This document shows positions 6,945 to 11,953 of a DNA stretch of 11,953 nt, in pieces; within the stretch, counting starts at the first letter, position 1; every line of letters begins with the position of its first letter. The position numbers were made by a program, and so were the translations under genes. Location: positions 1-11,953 of the forward strand of contig JAJZTO010000045.1 of NCBI GenBank assembly GCA_021848865.1, given 5' to 3'. This stretch comes from Myxococcales bacterium. Its GTDB lineage: Bacteria > Myxococcota > Myxococcia > Myxococcales > Anaeromyxobacteraceae. Below the pieces are notes generated by a model. It did not search any database. It was given only the letters and a program-made list of their open reading frames with translations, and was not told where the DNA came from.

Positions 6945-6973
6945 TTTGTAGCCCGCCGGGCCGCGCAGGTCGA
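6945..6973 (-). promoter_or_regulatory. Predicted sigma70-type promoter of ilvE
   Basis: Read on the minus strand, a -35-like TCGACC (6968-6973, four of six consensus bases) is separated by exactly 17 bases from a -10-like TACAAA (6945-6950, four of six). This would place transcription start about 30 bases before the ilvE ATG. It is one of the few A/T-containing patches in the gap. The -35 box lies inside the loop of an inverted repeat (6956-6989). This is a pattern match only. Confidence 0.35.
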
Positions 6974-6989
6974 GCGCCGCGCGGCCCGG
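6956..6989 (-). terminator. 11-bp inverted repeat after the secreted-protein gene / before ilvE
   Basis: A perfect 11-bp GC inverted repeat (6956-6966 and 6979-6989) with a 12-base loop starts 22 bases after the stop of the 308-residue protein gene. As RNA it would form a strong stem, but only a short A/U-poor stretch follows, so it is not a canonical intrinsic terminator. It could instead be an operator, since its loop contains the predicted -35 box of ilvE. Both readings are inference. Confidence 0.4.
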
Positions 6990-7011
6990 GCTTCGCGGAG
7001 GGCGGGGCGGG

Positions 7012-7938
7012 TCAGAAGCCCCCGCGCTCCACCGGGGCGCGGATCAGCGCGTAGAGGTCGGTGGCCAGCTTCCGCTCGCCCTCGCTGACCGTGTCGGTCT
7101 CGGCGCAGCCGGTGTCGCGGCAGGCTTCCCGGTCCACGTCGAGGAGCACCCGGCCGTCCACCCGGATGCGGAAGCGCAGGCGCCGCCCCCGCTCGATGGC
7201 CAGCCAGGCGCTGCGCAGGCGCAGCTCCTCGTCGTCCCCGAGCCGCTCCACGTCCACCGGGACCTGGGCCTCGGCCAGGAGCCGCCGCACCAGGTCGTAG
7301 ACGGCGCGGTGCCGCGTCCCCCGGTAGCGGATGGGGATGAAGTCCAGCTCCTCCTCGCCGAGGCGGGGCCGGGGCAGGGCCTCGTCGTCGGGCCGGGCCG
7401 AGCGCACCGCCGGCAGGATGGGCGCGGTGGCGCCGGCGGTCCCGTCGCCGGCCCCCGCGGCCGCGGCCGGCGCGCCGGCCGGGGTCGCGCCGTACAGCTC
7501 CGCCGCCGCCGAGCGGACCGCCTCCACCAGGGCCTCGGCGCTCCGCACCGCGCGCGTCGCCGAGGCCAGGTTGCGCGATCCGCGCACGTCGACGCGGCGG
7601 AGCTCCAGCACCCAGGTGCCGCCCAGGAGCCCGAGCCGCCCGCCCACCACCTCGTCGGCCCCCAGCGCCCCGCCGACGTCGCCGAGGCAGCCGGCGTCGG
7701 GGCCGCAGGCGCCCAGCACGGCCCGGTTCTTCTGCAGGGTGAGGAGGGCGCGGACGTCCTCCGACGACGTCACCTGCGCCTCCGGCCGCGCCCGCCGGAT
7801 CTCGGTGGGCACGAGCAGGGAGGCCGACTCCACCGCCGCCGCCGGCGCGCCCGCCCCCTCCAGCTGCAGGGTGACGATCTTCAGCGGCGGCGCCCCCGCG
7901 GCGAGCAGGAGGGCCAGCGCCGGCCCGGTCGCGATCAT
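7012..7938 (-). CDS. Probable exported protein with CsgG/TolB-like N-terminal half and unknown C-terminal domain
   Basis: This 308-residue protein has no function I can name. A short hydrophobic N-terminus (about residues 6-16) suggests export, although the n-region has no Lys or Arg. Residues 18-150 follow the layout of CsgG/TolB-N-type envelope domains: a first strand LKIVTLQLEG, a helix, VTSSEDVRALLTLQK, then GCLGDVGGALGADEVVGGRL and a strand WVLELRRVD. The CLxxxGxxLGAD motif is one I associate with myxobacterial secreted proteins. A Pro/Ala/Gly linker (about 150-190) leads to a C-terminal domain (195-308) rich in Arg and acidic residues, which I do not recognise. The only four cysteines form two close pairs (78/84 and 273/278), compatible with disulfides in the periplasm. 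The ATG at 7938 is the first start in this frame and has only a GGGGG run as ribosome site. The gene follows the CsgG-family gene by 45 bases and is probably cotranscribed with it. Confidence 0.75.
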   Translation of the reverse strand: MIATGPALALLLAAGAPPLKIVTLQLEGAGAPAAAVESASLLVPTEIRRARPEAQVTSSEDVRALLTLQKNRAVLGACGPDAGCLGDVGGALGADEVVGGRLGLLGGTWVLELRRVDVRGSRNLASATRAVRSAEALVEAVRSAAAELYGATPAGAPAAAAGAGDGTAGATAPILPAVRSARPDDEALPRPRLGEEELDFIPIRYRGTRHRAVYDLVRRLLAEAQVPVDVERLGDDEELRLRSAWLAIERGRRLRFRIRVDGRVLLDVDREACRDTGCAETDTVSEGERKLATDLYALIRAPVERGGF

Positions 7939-7952
7939 GGCGCCCCCGGGGA

Positions 7953-7976
7953 CGGGGCGGCGCCGGTACCGCCCCG
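7953..7976 (-). promoter_or_regulatory. Small GC hairpin between the CsgG-family gene and the 308-residue protein gene
   Basis: An eight-bp stem (7953-7960 with 7969-7976) and an eight-base loop occupy most of the 45-base gap. It has no U-run. It could limit read-through or translation of the downstream gene, but short GC stems are common in sequence this rich in G and C. Confidence 0.3.
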
Positions 7977-7983
7977 CCTCGCC

Positions 7984-8718
7984 CTAGTCATCCTCGTCCT
8001 CGGAGGCCTGGACCGTCTTCCTCACCACCTTGGAGGCCATCTTCTGGACCATGGGCTCGAAGACCTTGCTGGCCAGCTCGTCGTCGTACTGGACCTCGCT
8101 GCCGCCGCCCGCCACCTTGGCCGAGGTGTCGCCGGTCTCGTTCTCGTCCTTGAAGGTGACCAGGATCTCCCCGGTCTCCACCTCGATGAGCCGGGCGTCG
8201 AGCCGGCCGGAGAAGTTCACGTGCTTCAGGTGGGCGCTGCCCGCCACCGCGCCGGCCAGGCCGCTGCCGGTGACCTTGCCCACCAGCGCCCCGATCCCCC
8301 AGCCGCTGGAGGTGTCGCTGATCTTGCAGGCGAACCGGGTGATCTTCCCGGTGAGCACGTAGCGGGCGCCGAGCAGCTTGCCGGCCTGCTGGACCGAGGC
8401 CGGATCCACCTCGCCGCTCTGCTGGAACTTCAGCTCCTGGCGCAGCTCCGCCAGCCTGGCCCGCTCCACCAGCCGGAGCTTGCCGTGGGAGCGCTCGGAG
8501 ATCTCGGTGGTGAAGAGCTCGCGCAGGACGTTGGACATCCGCCCCTCGTTGTTCGACCAGCCGCTGCAGGACCAGGCGCCGGAGGCCGCCGGGAAGTCCA
8601 GGATGGCGAGCCGGGGCTTCTTGGCCTTGCCCTCCTTGGTGCCCCCCGCCGCCGACAGGGCCGGGGCGAGGAGGGCGAGGAGGAGCAGGCTTCGGGCGAT
8701 GGTCCTGGTGGCCTTCAT
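7984..8718 (-). CDS. CsgG-family exported protein without lipobox
   Basis: This 244-residue secreted protein has a signal peptide of about 24 residues (KATRTIAR, Leu-rich core, ALSAA). Conserved CsgG features appear in order: LAILDF (37-42), LVERARLAELRQELKFQQSG (83-102), AGKLLGARYVLTGKIT (112-127) and ARLIEVETGEIL (175-186). A Gly/Ala-rich segment (139-161) sits where CsgG relatives carry part of their membrane or lid region, and the tail is acidic (EDEDD). In curli systems CsgG is an outer-membrane lipoprotein forming a nonameric export pore. Here no cysteine follows the signal peptide, so it would not be lipidated, and no curli genes are nearby. It is better called a CsgG-fold envelope protein than a curli pore. 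The ATG at 8718 follows GGAGGG (8722-8727) by three bases; the longer open frame upstream is not coding. It leads a two-gene unit and is divergent from hss. Confidence 0.88.
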   Translation of the reverse strand: MKATRTIARSLLLLALLAPALSAAGGTKEGKAKKPRLAILDFPAASGAWSCSGWSNNEGRMSNVLRELFTTEISERSHGKLRLVERARLAELRQELKFQQSGEVDPASVQQAGKLLGARYVLTGKITRFACKISDTSSGWGIGALVGKVTGSGLAGAVAGSAHLKHVNFSGRLDARLIEVETGEILVTFKDENETGDTSAKVAGGGSEVQYDDELASKVFEPMVQKMASKVVRKTVQASEDEDD

Positions 8719-8764
8719 GTTCCCTCCGGGTGCGGGCGGCGGGGCCGCCGAGCGTGAGGGCGCC

Positions 8765-8770
8765 ATCCTA
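8765..8770 (-). promoter_or_regulatory. Predicted -10 box of the csgG-family gene
   Basis: TAGGAT on the minus strand (four of six -10 consensus bases) would start transcription about 40 bases before the csgG-family ATG. No good -35 box is present at 16-18 bases (GCAGAT at 17). It mirrors the box in front of hss. Confidence 0.3.
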
Positions 8771-8817
8771 CCGCACCCCGAGGCCGAATCTGCGTGCCTG
8801 GCCGGGTGCCGACCGGA

Positions 8818-8823
8818 TAGGAT
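8818..8823 (+). promoter_or_regulatory. Predicted -10 box of the hss operon
   Basis: TAGGAT (four of six -10 consensus bases) lies 54 bases before the hss ATG. The -35 position at 17 bases reads TGCCTG, a poor match, so an activator or an alternative sigma factor may be needed if this is the promoter. The same heptamer CATCCTA/TAGGATG occurs inverted 47 bases to the left. Confidence 0.3.
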
Positions 8824-8877
8824 GCGCGCCCGGCGCGGCCTCGCATCCCGCGGGCGCCCGGCGAGGATTCCGGCGAC

Positions 8878-10335
8878 ATGATCGACTTCGGCAAGCGCAT
8901 CCTCTTCGTGGGGTACGGGGCGGTGGCACAGTGCACCCTGCCCATCCTGATGAAGCACGTCCGCGTCCCCGCGAAGAACGTCACGGTGATGGACTTCGAG
9001 GATCGCCGCGAGATCCTGAAGCCCTGGCTCAAGAAGGGCGTGAAGTTCGCCCGCAAGCGGGTCACCCGGGACAACATGGCGGAGTTGCTCGGGAAGCACC
9101 TGGGGGCCGGCGACGTGCTCGTGGACCTCGCCTGGAACATCGACGCCTGCGAGATCCTCCAGTGGTGCCACGACCGGGGCGTCCTGTACGTGAACACCTC
9201 GGTCGAGGTGTGGGACCCCTACGAGGGAGCCGAGGACAAGCACCCCACCGAGCGGACCCTCTACTGGCGCCACATGAACCTGCGGCGCCTGAAGGCGCGC
9301 TGGAGCGAGCCCGGCCCCACCGCGGTGCTGGAGCACGGCGCCAACCCCGGCCTCATCTCCCACTTCACCAAGCAGGGGCTGCTCGACATCGCCCGGCGGG
9401 CGGTGGCCGACGGCAAGTTCACCGGCGCGGCCGCCGAGGAGATCACCCGGCTCGCCGCCGGGCGGGTCTTCAACGAGCTGGCCTGGAAGCTGGGCGTCAA
9501 GGTGATCCACTGCAGCGAGCGGGACACCCAGATCACCGACCAGCCCAAGCGGGTGGACGAGTTCGTGAACACCTGGAGCGTGGAGGGCTTCCGCGAGGAG
9601 GGCACCACCACCGCGGAGATGGGCTGGGGCACCCACGAGAAGGAGCTGCCGGCCCTGGCCTTCGAGCACGCCGACGGGCCGAGGAACCAGATCTGCCTGG
9701 CGCGGATGGGCATCAACACCTGGGTGGTCTCCTGGGTGCCCAACTACCGCATCCACGGCATGGTGGTCCGGCACGGCGAGGCCTTCACCATCTCCGACAG
9801 GCTGACGGTGTGGCAGGAGGGCAAGGCGGTCTACCGGCCCACGGTGCACTACGCCTACTGCCCCGCCGACGTGGCCATCGCCTCGCTCAACGAGCTGCGC
9901 GGCTACGACTACCAGCTGCCGGAGCGGCAGCGCATCATGAACGACGAGATCACCGCCGGGGCCGACATCCTCGGGGCGCTGATCATGGGCCACCCCTACA
10001 ACTCCTGGTGGGTCGGCAGCGACCTCTCCATCGAGGAGTCGCGGCGGCTGGTGCCGCACCAGAACGCCACCACCATGCAGGTGGCGATCTCGGTGGTGGC
10101 GGCGGTGAGCTGGATGATCCGGAACCCGGACCGCGGGGTCCTCGTCCCCGACGACCTGCCGCACGACGAGATCCTGAAGATCGCCAAGCCCTACCTGGGC
10201 AAGTGGATCTCCAAGGCCTCGGACTGGACGCCGCTCAAGCACTACACCAACGCCTTCAAGGGCCACAACAACCCGGCGGTCGACCCGACCGATCCGTGGC
10301 AGTTCAAGAACTTCCTCATCACCGACGGCGACTGA
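8878..10335 (+). CDS. hss: Homospermidine synthase
   Basis: This 485-residue cytoplasmic NAD-dependent enzyme joins two putrescines (or putrescine and the aminobutyl group of spermidine) into sym-homospermidine. The N-terminal Rossmann motif is VGYGAVAQ (residues 11-18). Compared with the Blastochloris viridis enzyme as I remember it, the active-site residues are all present: Glu110 (SVEVW), Asn156 (GANPG), Glu214 (SERDTQ), Trp233 (VNTWSVEGF), Glu241, His299 and Asp363. HYAY, GSDLSIEESRR, QNAT, SDWTPL and DPWQFKN near the C-terminus are family hallmarks, and the length is as expected. The ATG at 8878 has GAGGA (8863-8867) ten bases upstream. The saccharopine-dehydrogenase superfamily label that automatic annotation may give is less precise. 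The ornithine-decarboxylase-type gene 28 bases downstream supplies putrescine, so the two form one pathway operon. Confidence 0.95.
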   Translation: MIDFGKRILFVGYGAVAQCTLPILMKHVRVPAKNVTVMDFEDRREILKPWLKKGVKFARKRVTRDNMAELLGKHLGAGDVLVDLAWNIDACEILQWCHDRGVLYVNTSVEVWDPYEGAEDKHPTERTLYWRHMNLRRLKARWSEPGPTAVLEHGANPGLISHFTKQGLLDIARRAVADGKFTGAAAEEITRLAAGRVFNELAWKLGVKVIHCSERDTQITDQPKRVDEFVNTWSVEGFREEGTTTAEMGWGTHEKELPALAFEHADGPRNQICLARMGINTWVVSWVPNYRIHGMVVRHGEAFTISDRLTVWQEGKAVYRPTVHYAYCPADVAIASLNELRGYDYQLPERQRIMNDEITAGADILGALIMGHPYNSWWVGSDLSIEESRRLVPHQNATTMQVAISVVAAVSWMIRNPDRGVLVPDDLPHDEILKIAKPYLGKWISKASDWTPLKHYTNAFKGHNNPAVDPTDPWQFKNFLITDGD

Positions 10336-10363
10336 CGGCGCGGCACCCGGGGAGGAGACGCGC

Positions 10364-11506
10364 ATGGCCACCAAGGCTCGGCTGAAGCAGCTGGCCCGGG
10401 AGCACGGGACCCCGCTGTTCGTCGTGGACCACGACGCGCTGCGGAGGAACTACCGGACCTTCCAGCGGTACCTGCCGCGGGTCCAGGCCTACTACGCGGT
10501 GAAGGCCAACTCCGACCCGGCCATCATCCGGACGCTGTACCAGGCCGGCGCCAGCTTCGACGTCGCCTCGCTGCCGGAGTTCATGATCGTCTACGACTGC
10601 ATCAAGGATCTCCCGGAGAAGGAGCGGCAGGACTGGATCTGGGACAAGATCATCTACGCCAACCCCATCAAGGCGAACGAGACGCTCCGGGCGCTGAACC
10701 GGTACAAGCCGCTCGTCACCTACGACAACCTCGAGGAGATCGGGAAGATCAAGGCCCACGCGCCGCACGCCGGGGTGGCGCTGCGGCTCCGGGTCCCGAA
10801 CACCGGGGCCATGGTGGAGCTCTCCTCCAAGTTCGGCGCCGCGCCGGGGGAGGCGGTGGACCTGATCCTGGCGGCCCGGGACGCCGGCCTCACCGTGGAG
10901 GGGATCTCCTTCCACGTCGGGAGCCAGACCACCAACTTCCAGAACTTCGTGCAGGCCATCGCGCTGGCCGCCCACGTCTTCGAGGAGGCGAGGGAGCGCG
11001 GCTACGACAAGATGAACCTGCTCGACATCGGCGGCGGCTTCCCGGCGCCGTACGACGAGACGGTGAAGCCGTTCCGCGAGCTGGCGAAGATCCTGAACCG
11101 GGAGCTGGACCGGCTCTTCCCGCCGGAGGTCCAGATCCTGGCCGAGCCCGGCCGCTTCATGGTGGCCACCGCCGGGACCGCCATCTCCACCGTCATCGGC
11201 AAGGCGGTCCGCGACGGGAAGCTCTGCTACTACATCGATGACGGCGTCTACCACACCTTCTCGGGCGTGGTCTTCGACCACTGCCAGTACCACTTCCAGG
11301 CCTTCAAGGGCGGCCCCCGCCAGGTCTGCTCGGTCTTCGGCCCGACCTGCGACGCGCTGGACGTGGTGTCGATGACCGAGGAGCTCCCCGGCGACCTGAA
11401 GCTGGGCGACCTCCTCTACAGCACCAACATCGGCGCCTACAGCCACGCCTCGGCCACCCACTTCAACGGCTTCCCGCCCGCCCGGGTGGTCCACATCAAC
11501 CGCTGA
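10364..11506 (+). CDS. Ornithine/lysine decarboxylase, alanine-racemase (fold III) type
   Basis: This 380-residue PLP enzyme decarboxylates ornithine to putrescine. It belongs to the fold shared with eukaryotic ornithine decarboxylase, not the large bacterial SpeC fold. The PLP lysine is Lys47 (YYAVKANS). His184 (FHVGSQ) stacks on the cofactor, Gly223-225 (DIGGGFP) and EPGR (261-264) bind its phosphate, and IDDGVYHTFSG (291-301) and FGPTCDALD (325-333) form the second-subunit half of the site, with Cys329 and Asp330 as the catalytic pair. The aromatic residue of NIGAYSHASATHFNGF is Tyr359. FDHCQ (304-308) matches the FDHA-type ornithine site. GPTCDALD argues against diaminopimelate and carboxynorspermidine decarboxylases; lysine activity, as in some bacterial L/ODCs, is possible. 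The ATG has GGAGGAG (10351-10357) six bases upstream, much stronger than the site of hss. The 3' end overlaps the convergent hydrolase gene by 11 bases. Confidence 0.92.
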   Translation: MATKARLKQLAREHGTPLFVVDHDALRRNYRTFQRYLPRVQAYYAVKANSDPAIIRTLYQAGASFDVASLPEFMIVYDCIKDLPEKERQDWIWDKIIYANPIKANETLRALNRYKPLVTYDNLEEIGKIKAHAPHAGVALRLRVPNTGAMVELSSKFGAAPGEAVDLILAARDAGLTVEGISFHVGSQTTNFQNFVQAIALAAHVFEEARERGYDKMNLLDIGGGFPAPYDETVKPFRELAKILNRELDRLFPPEVQILAEPGRFMVATAGTAISTVIGKAVRDGKLCYYIDDGVYHTFSGVVFDHCQYHFQAFKGGPRQVCSVFGPTCDALDVVSMTEELPGDLKLGDLLYSTNIGAYSHASATHFNGFPPARVVHINR

Positions 11507-11953
11507 CGGGCGGCGCCGGGAGCTCCCGCAGGAACGCCCCCACCGCCTCGACCACCGGCCCGGCCGCCTCGATGGCCACCATGTGGCCGGCGGCGGGGAG
11601 GCGCAGCAGCCGCGATCCCCGCAGCCGGGCGTGGAGGAACTCGGCGTACTTGGGCGGGGTGAGCCGGTCCTCCTCGCCGCAGACGACCAGCGCCGGGGCG
11701 GCCACCTCGCCGAGCCGCGCCATGACGTCGAAGCCGTCGCAGGCGGCGAAGTCGTCGTGGGCCACGCCGGGGGCGGTGGCGCGCAGCCGCTCCACGAAGG
11801 GCGCCACCAGGGCGGCGCTCGCCCCCGGGGCGAAGGAGTTCTCGACCATCGCCTGGGCCGCCCGGGCCATGGCGGCCGGGTCGGCGGTGGCCTCGAGGAC
11901 CGCCGGCGCGACCCGCAGCCGCGCGCCGGTCGCCACCAGCACCAGGCCGGCGA
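11496..11953 (-). CDS. Alpha/beta-fold hydrolase, C-terminal part (5' partial)
   Basis: The gene runs off the right edge, leaving about 151 residues. The frame stays open to the last base (AGLVLVATG at the edge), a strand that normally follows the nucleophile serine in alpha/beta hydrolases, so the nucleophile itself is just outside the window. The visible part has a helical cap region (ATADPAAMARAAQAMVENSF), then APALVVCGEEDRLTPP, where the aspartate is the probable triad acid, and LPAAGHMVAIE with the triad histidine. It ends normally after a final helix (FLREL). The layout fits esterase/lactonase or haloperoxidase-like hydrolases; the substrate is unknown. It is unrelated in detail to the hydrolase at 5030-5821. 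The GTG at 11942 is unlikely to be the start because the frame and fold continue upstream. Its stop lies inside the end of the decarboxylase gene, tail to tail. Confidence 0.85.
   Translation of the reverse strand, partial: AGLVLVATGARLRVAPAVLEATADPAAMARAAQAMVENSFAPGASAALVAPFVERLRATAPGVAHDDFAACDGFDVMARLGEVAAPALVVCGEEDRLTPPKYAEFLHARLRGSRLLRLPAAGHMVAIEAAGPVVEAVGAFLRELPAPPVSG

Noticed and set aside
5143..6951. Plus-strand open frame of about 600 codons across the hydrolase and ilvE
   Set aside because: It runs through two well-identified genes in wrong frames and has no domain; GC-driven absence of stops.
7984..8718. Curli secretion pore (csgG proper)
   Set aside because: No lipobox cysteine after the signal peptide and no csgA/B/E/F nearby; only the fold is supported.
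7309..8757. Plus-strand open frame opposite the two exported-protein genes
   Set aside because: Low-complexity translation. The minus-strand genes have signal-peptide-like N-termini, and the csgG-family gene has a clear ribosome site and a recognisable fold.
8878..10335. Saccharopine dehydrogenase or carboxynorspermidine synthase
   Set aside because: Motifs across the whole length follow homospermidine synthase (VNTWSVEGF, GSDLSIEESRR, DPWQFKN), and the decarboxylase partner is ornithine-type.
8719..10374. Upstream extension of the csgG-family open frame opposite hss
   Set aside because: The segment before the ATG at 8718 is antisense to hss. A strong ribosome site and signal peptide fix the start at 8718.

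Overview
The window is very GC-rich (clearly above 65% by eye), densely coded, and dominated by G/C-ending codons, with several GTG starts. It contains no RNA genes, insertion sequences, CRISPR or other mobile DNA that I can see, and no gene-free stretch longer than about 160 bases. The protein types suggest a high-GC Proteobacterium or Myxococcota. The CsgG-fold secreted proteins and an LGAD-type motif resemble those of myxobacteria such as Anaeromyxobacter. This taxonomic reading is inference.

Region 1 (1-5821, plus strand) looks like an aromatic-acid uptake and activation operon. It starts with the 3' end of a benzoate-CoA-ligase-type AMP-forming enzyme. A complete five-gene Liv-type (HAAT family) ABC importer follows: binding protein, two permeases and two ATPases. 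An alpha/beta hydrolase ends the run. Downstream of the binding-protein gene the genes overlap or nearly touch. The exception is a very strong GC hairpin between the binding-protein gene and the first permease gene, which probably sets the excess of binding protein over membrane parts. The ligase at one end argues for an aromatic acid as substrate rather than branched-chain amino acids.

Region 2 (5818-8718, minus strand) carries a branched-chain amino acid aminotransferase (ilvE), whose stop overlaps the hydrolase stop tail to tail in the tetranucleotide CTAG. It also carries a pair of exported proteins: a CsgG-family protein without a lipobox, and a 308-residue protein with a CsgG/TolB-like N-terminal half and an unrecognised C-terminal domain.

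Region 3 (8878-11506, plus strand) is a compact polyamine operon. Homospermidine synthase is followed 28 bases later by an ornithine-decarboxylase-type enzyme of the alanine-racemase fold. Together they would convert ornithine to putrescine and then to homospermidine. A 159-base divergent region between csgG and hss holds two mirror-image TAGGAT boxes, placed as back-to-back -10 elements.

Region 4 (11496-11953, minus strand) is the C-terminal part of a second, unrelated alpha/beta hydrolase that overlaps the decarboxylase gene tail to tail.

The most interesting items are the CsgG-fold pair with its unknown domain, the two-gene homospermidine route, the intercistronic hairpin in the transporter operon, and the control regions of ilvE and of the csgG/hss divergent pair. 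I see no clear sign of an entirely new system; most of the window is recognisable metabolism and transport.
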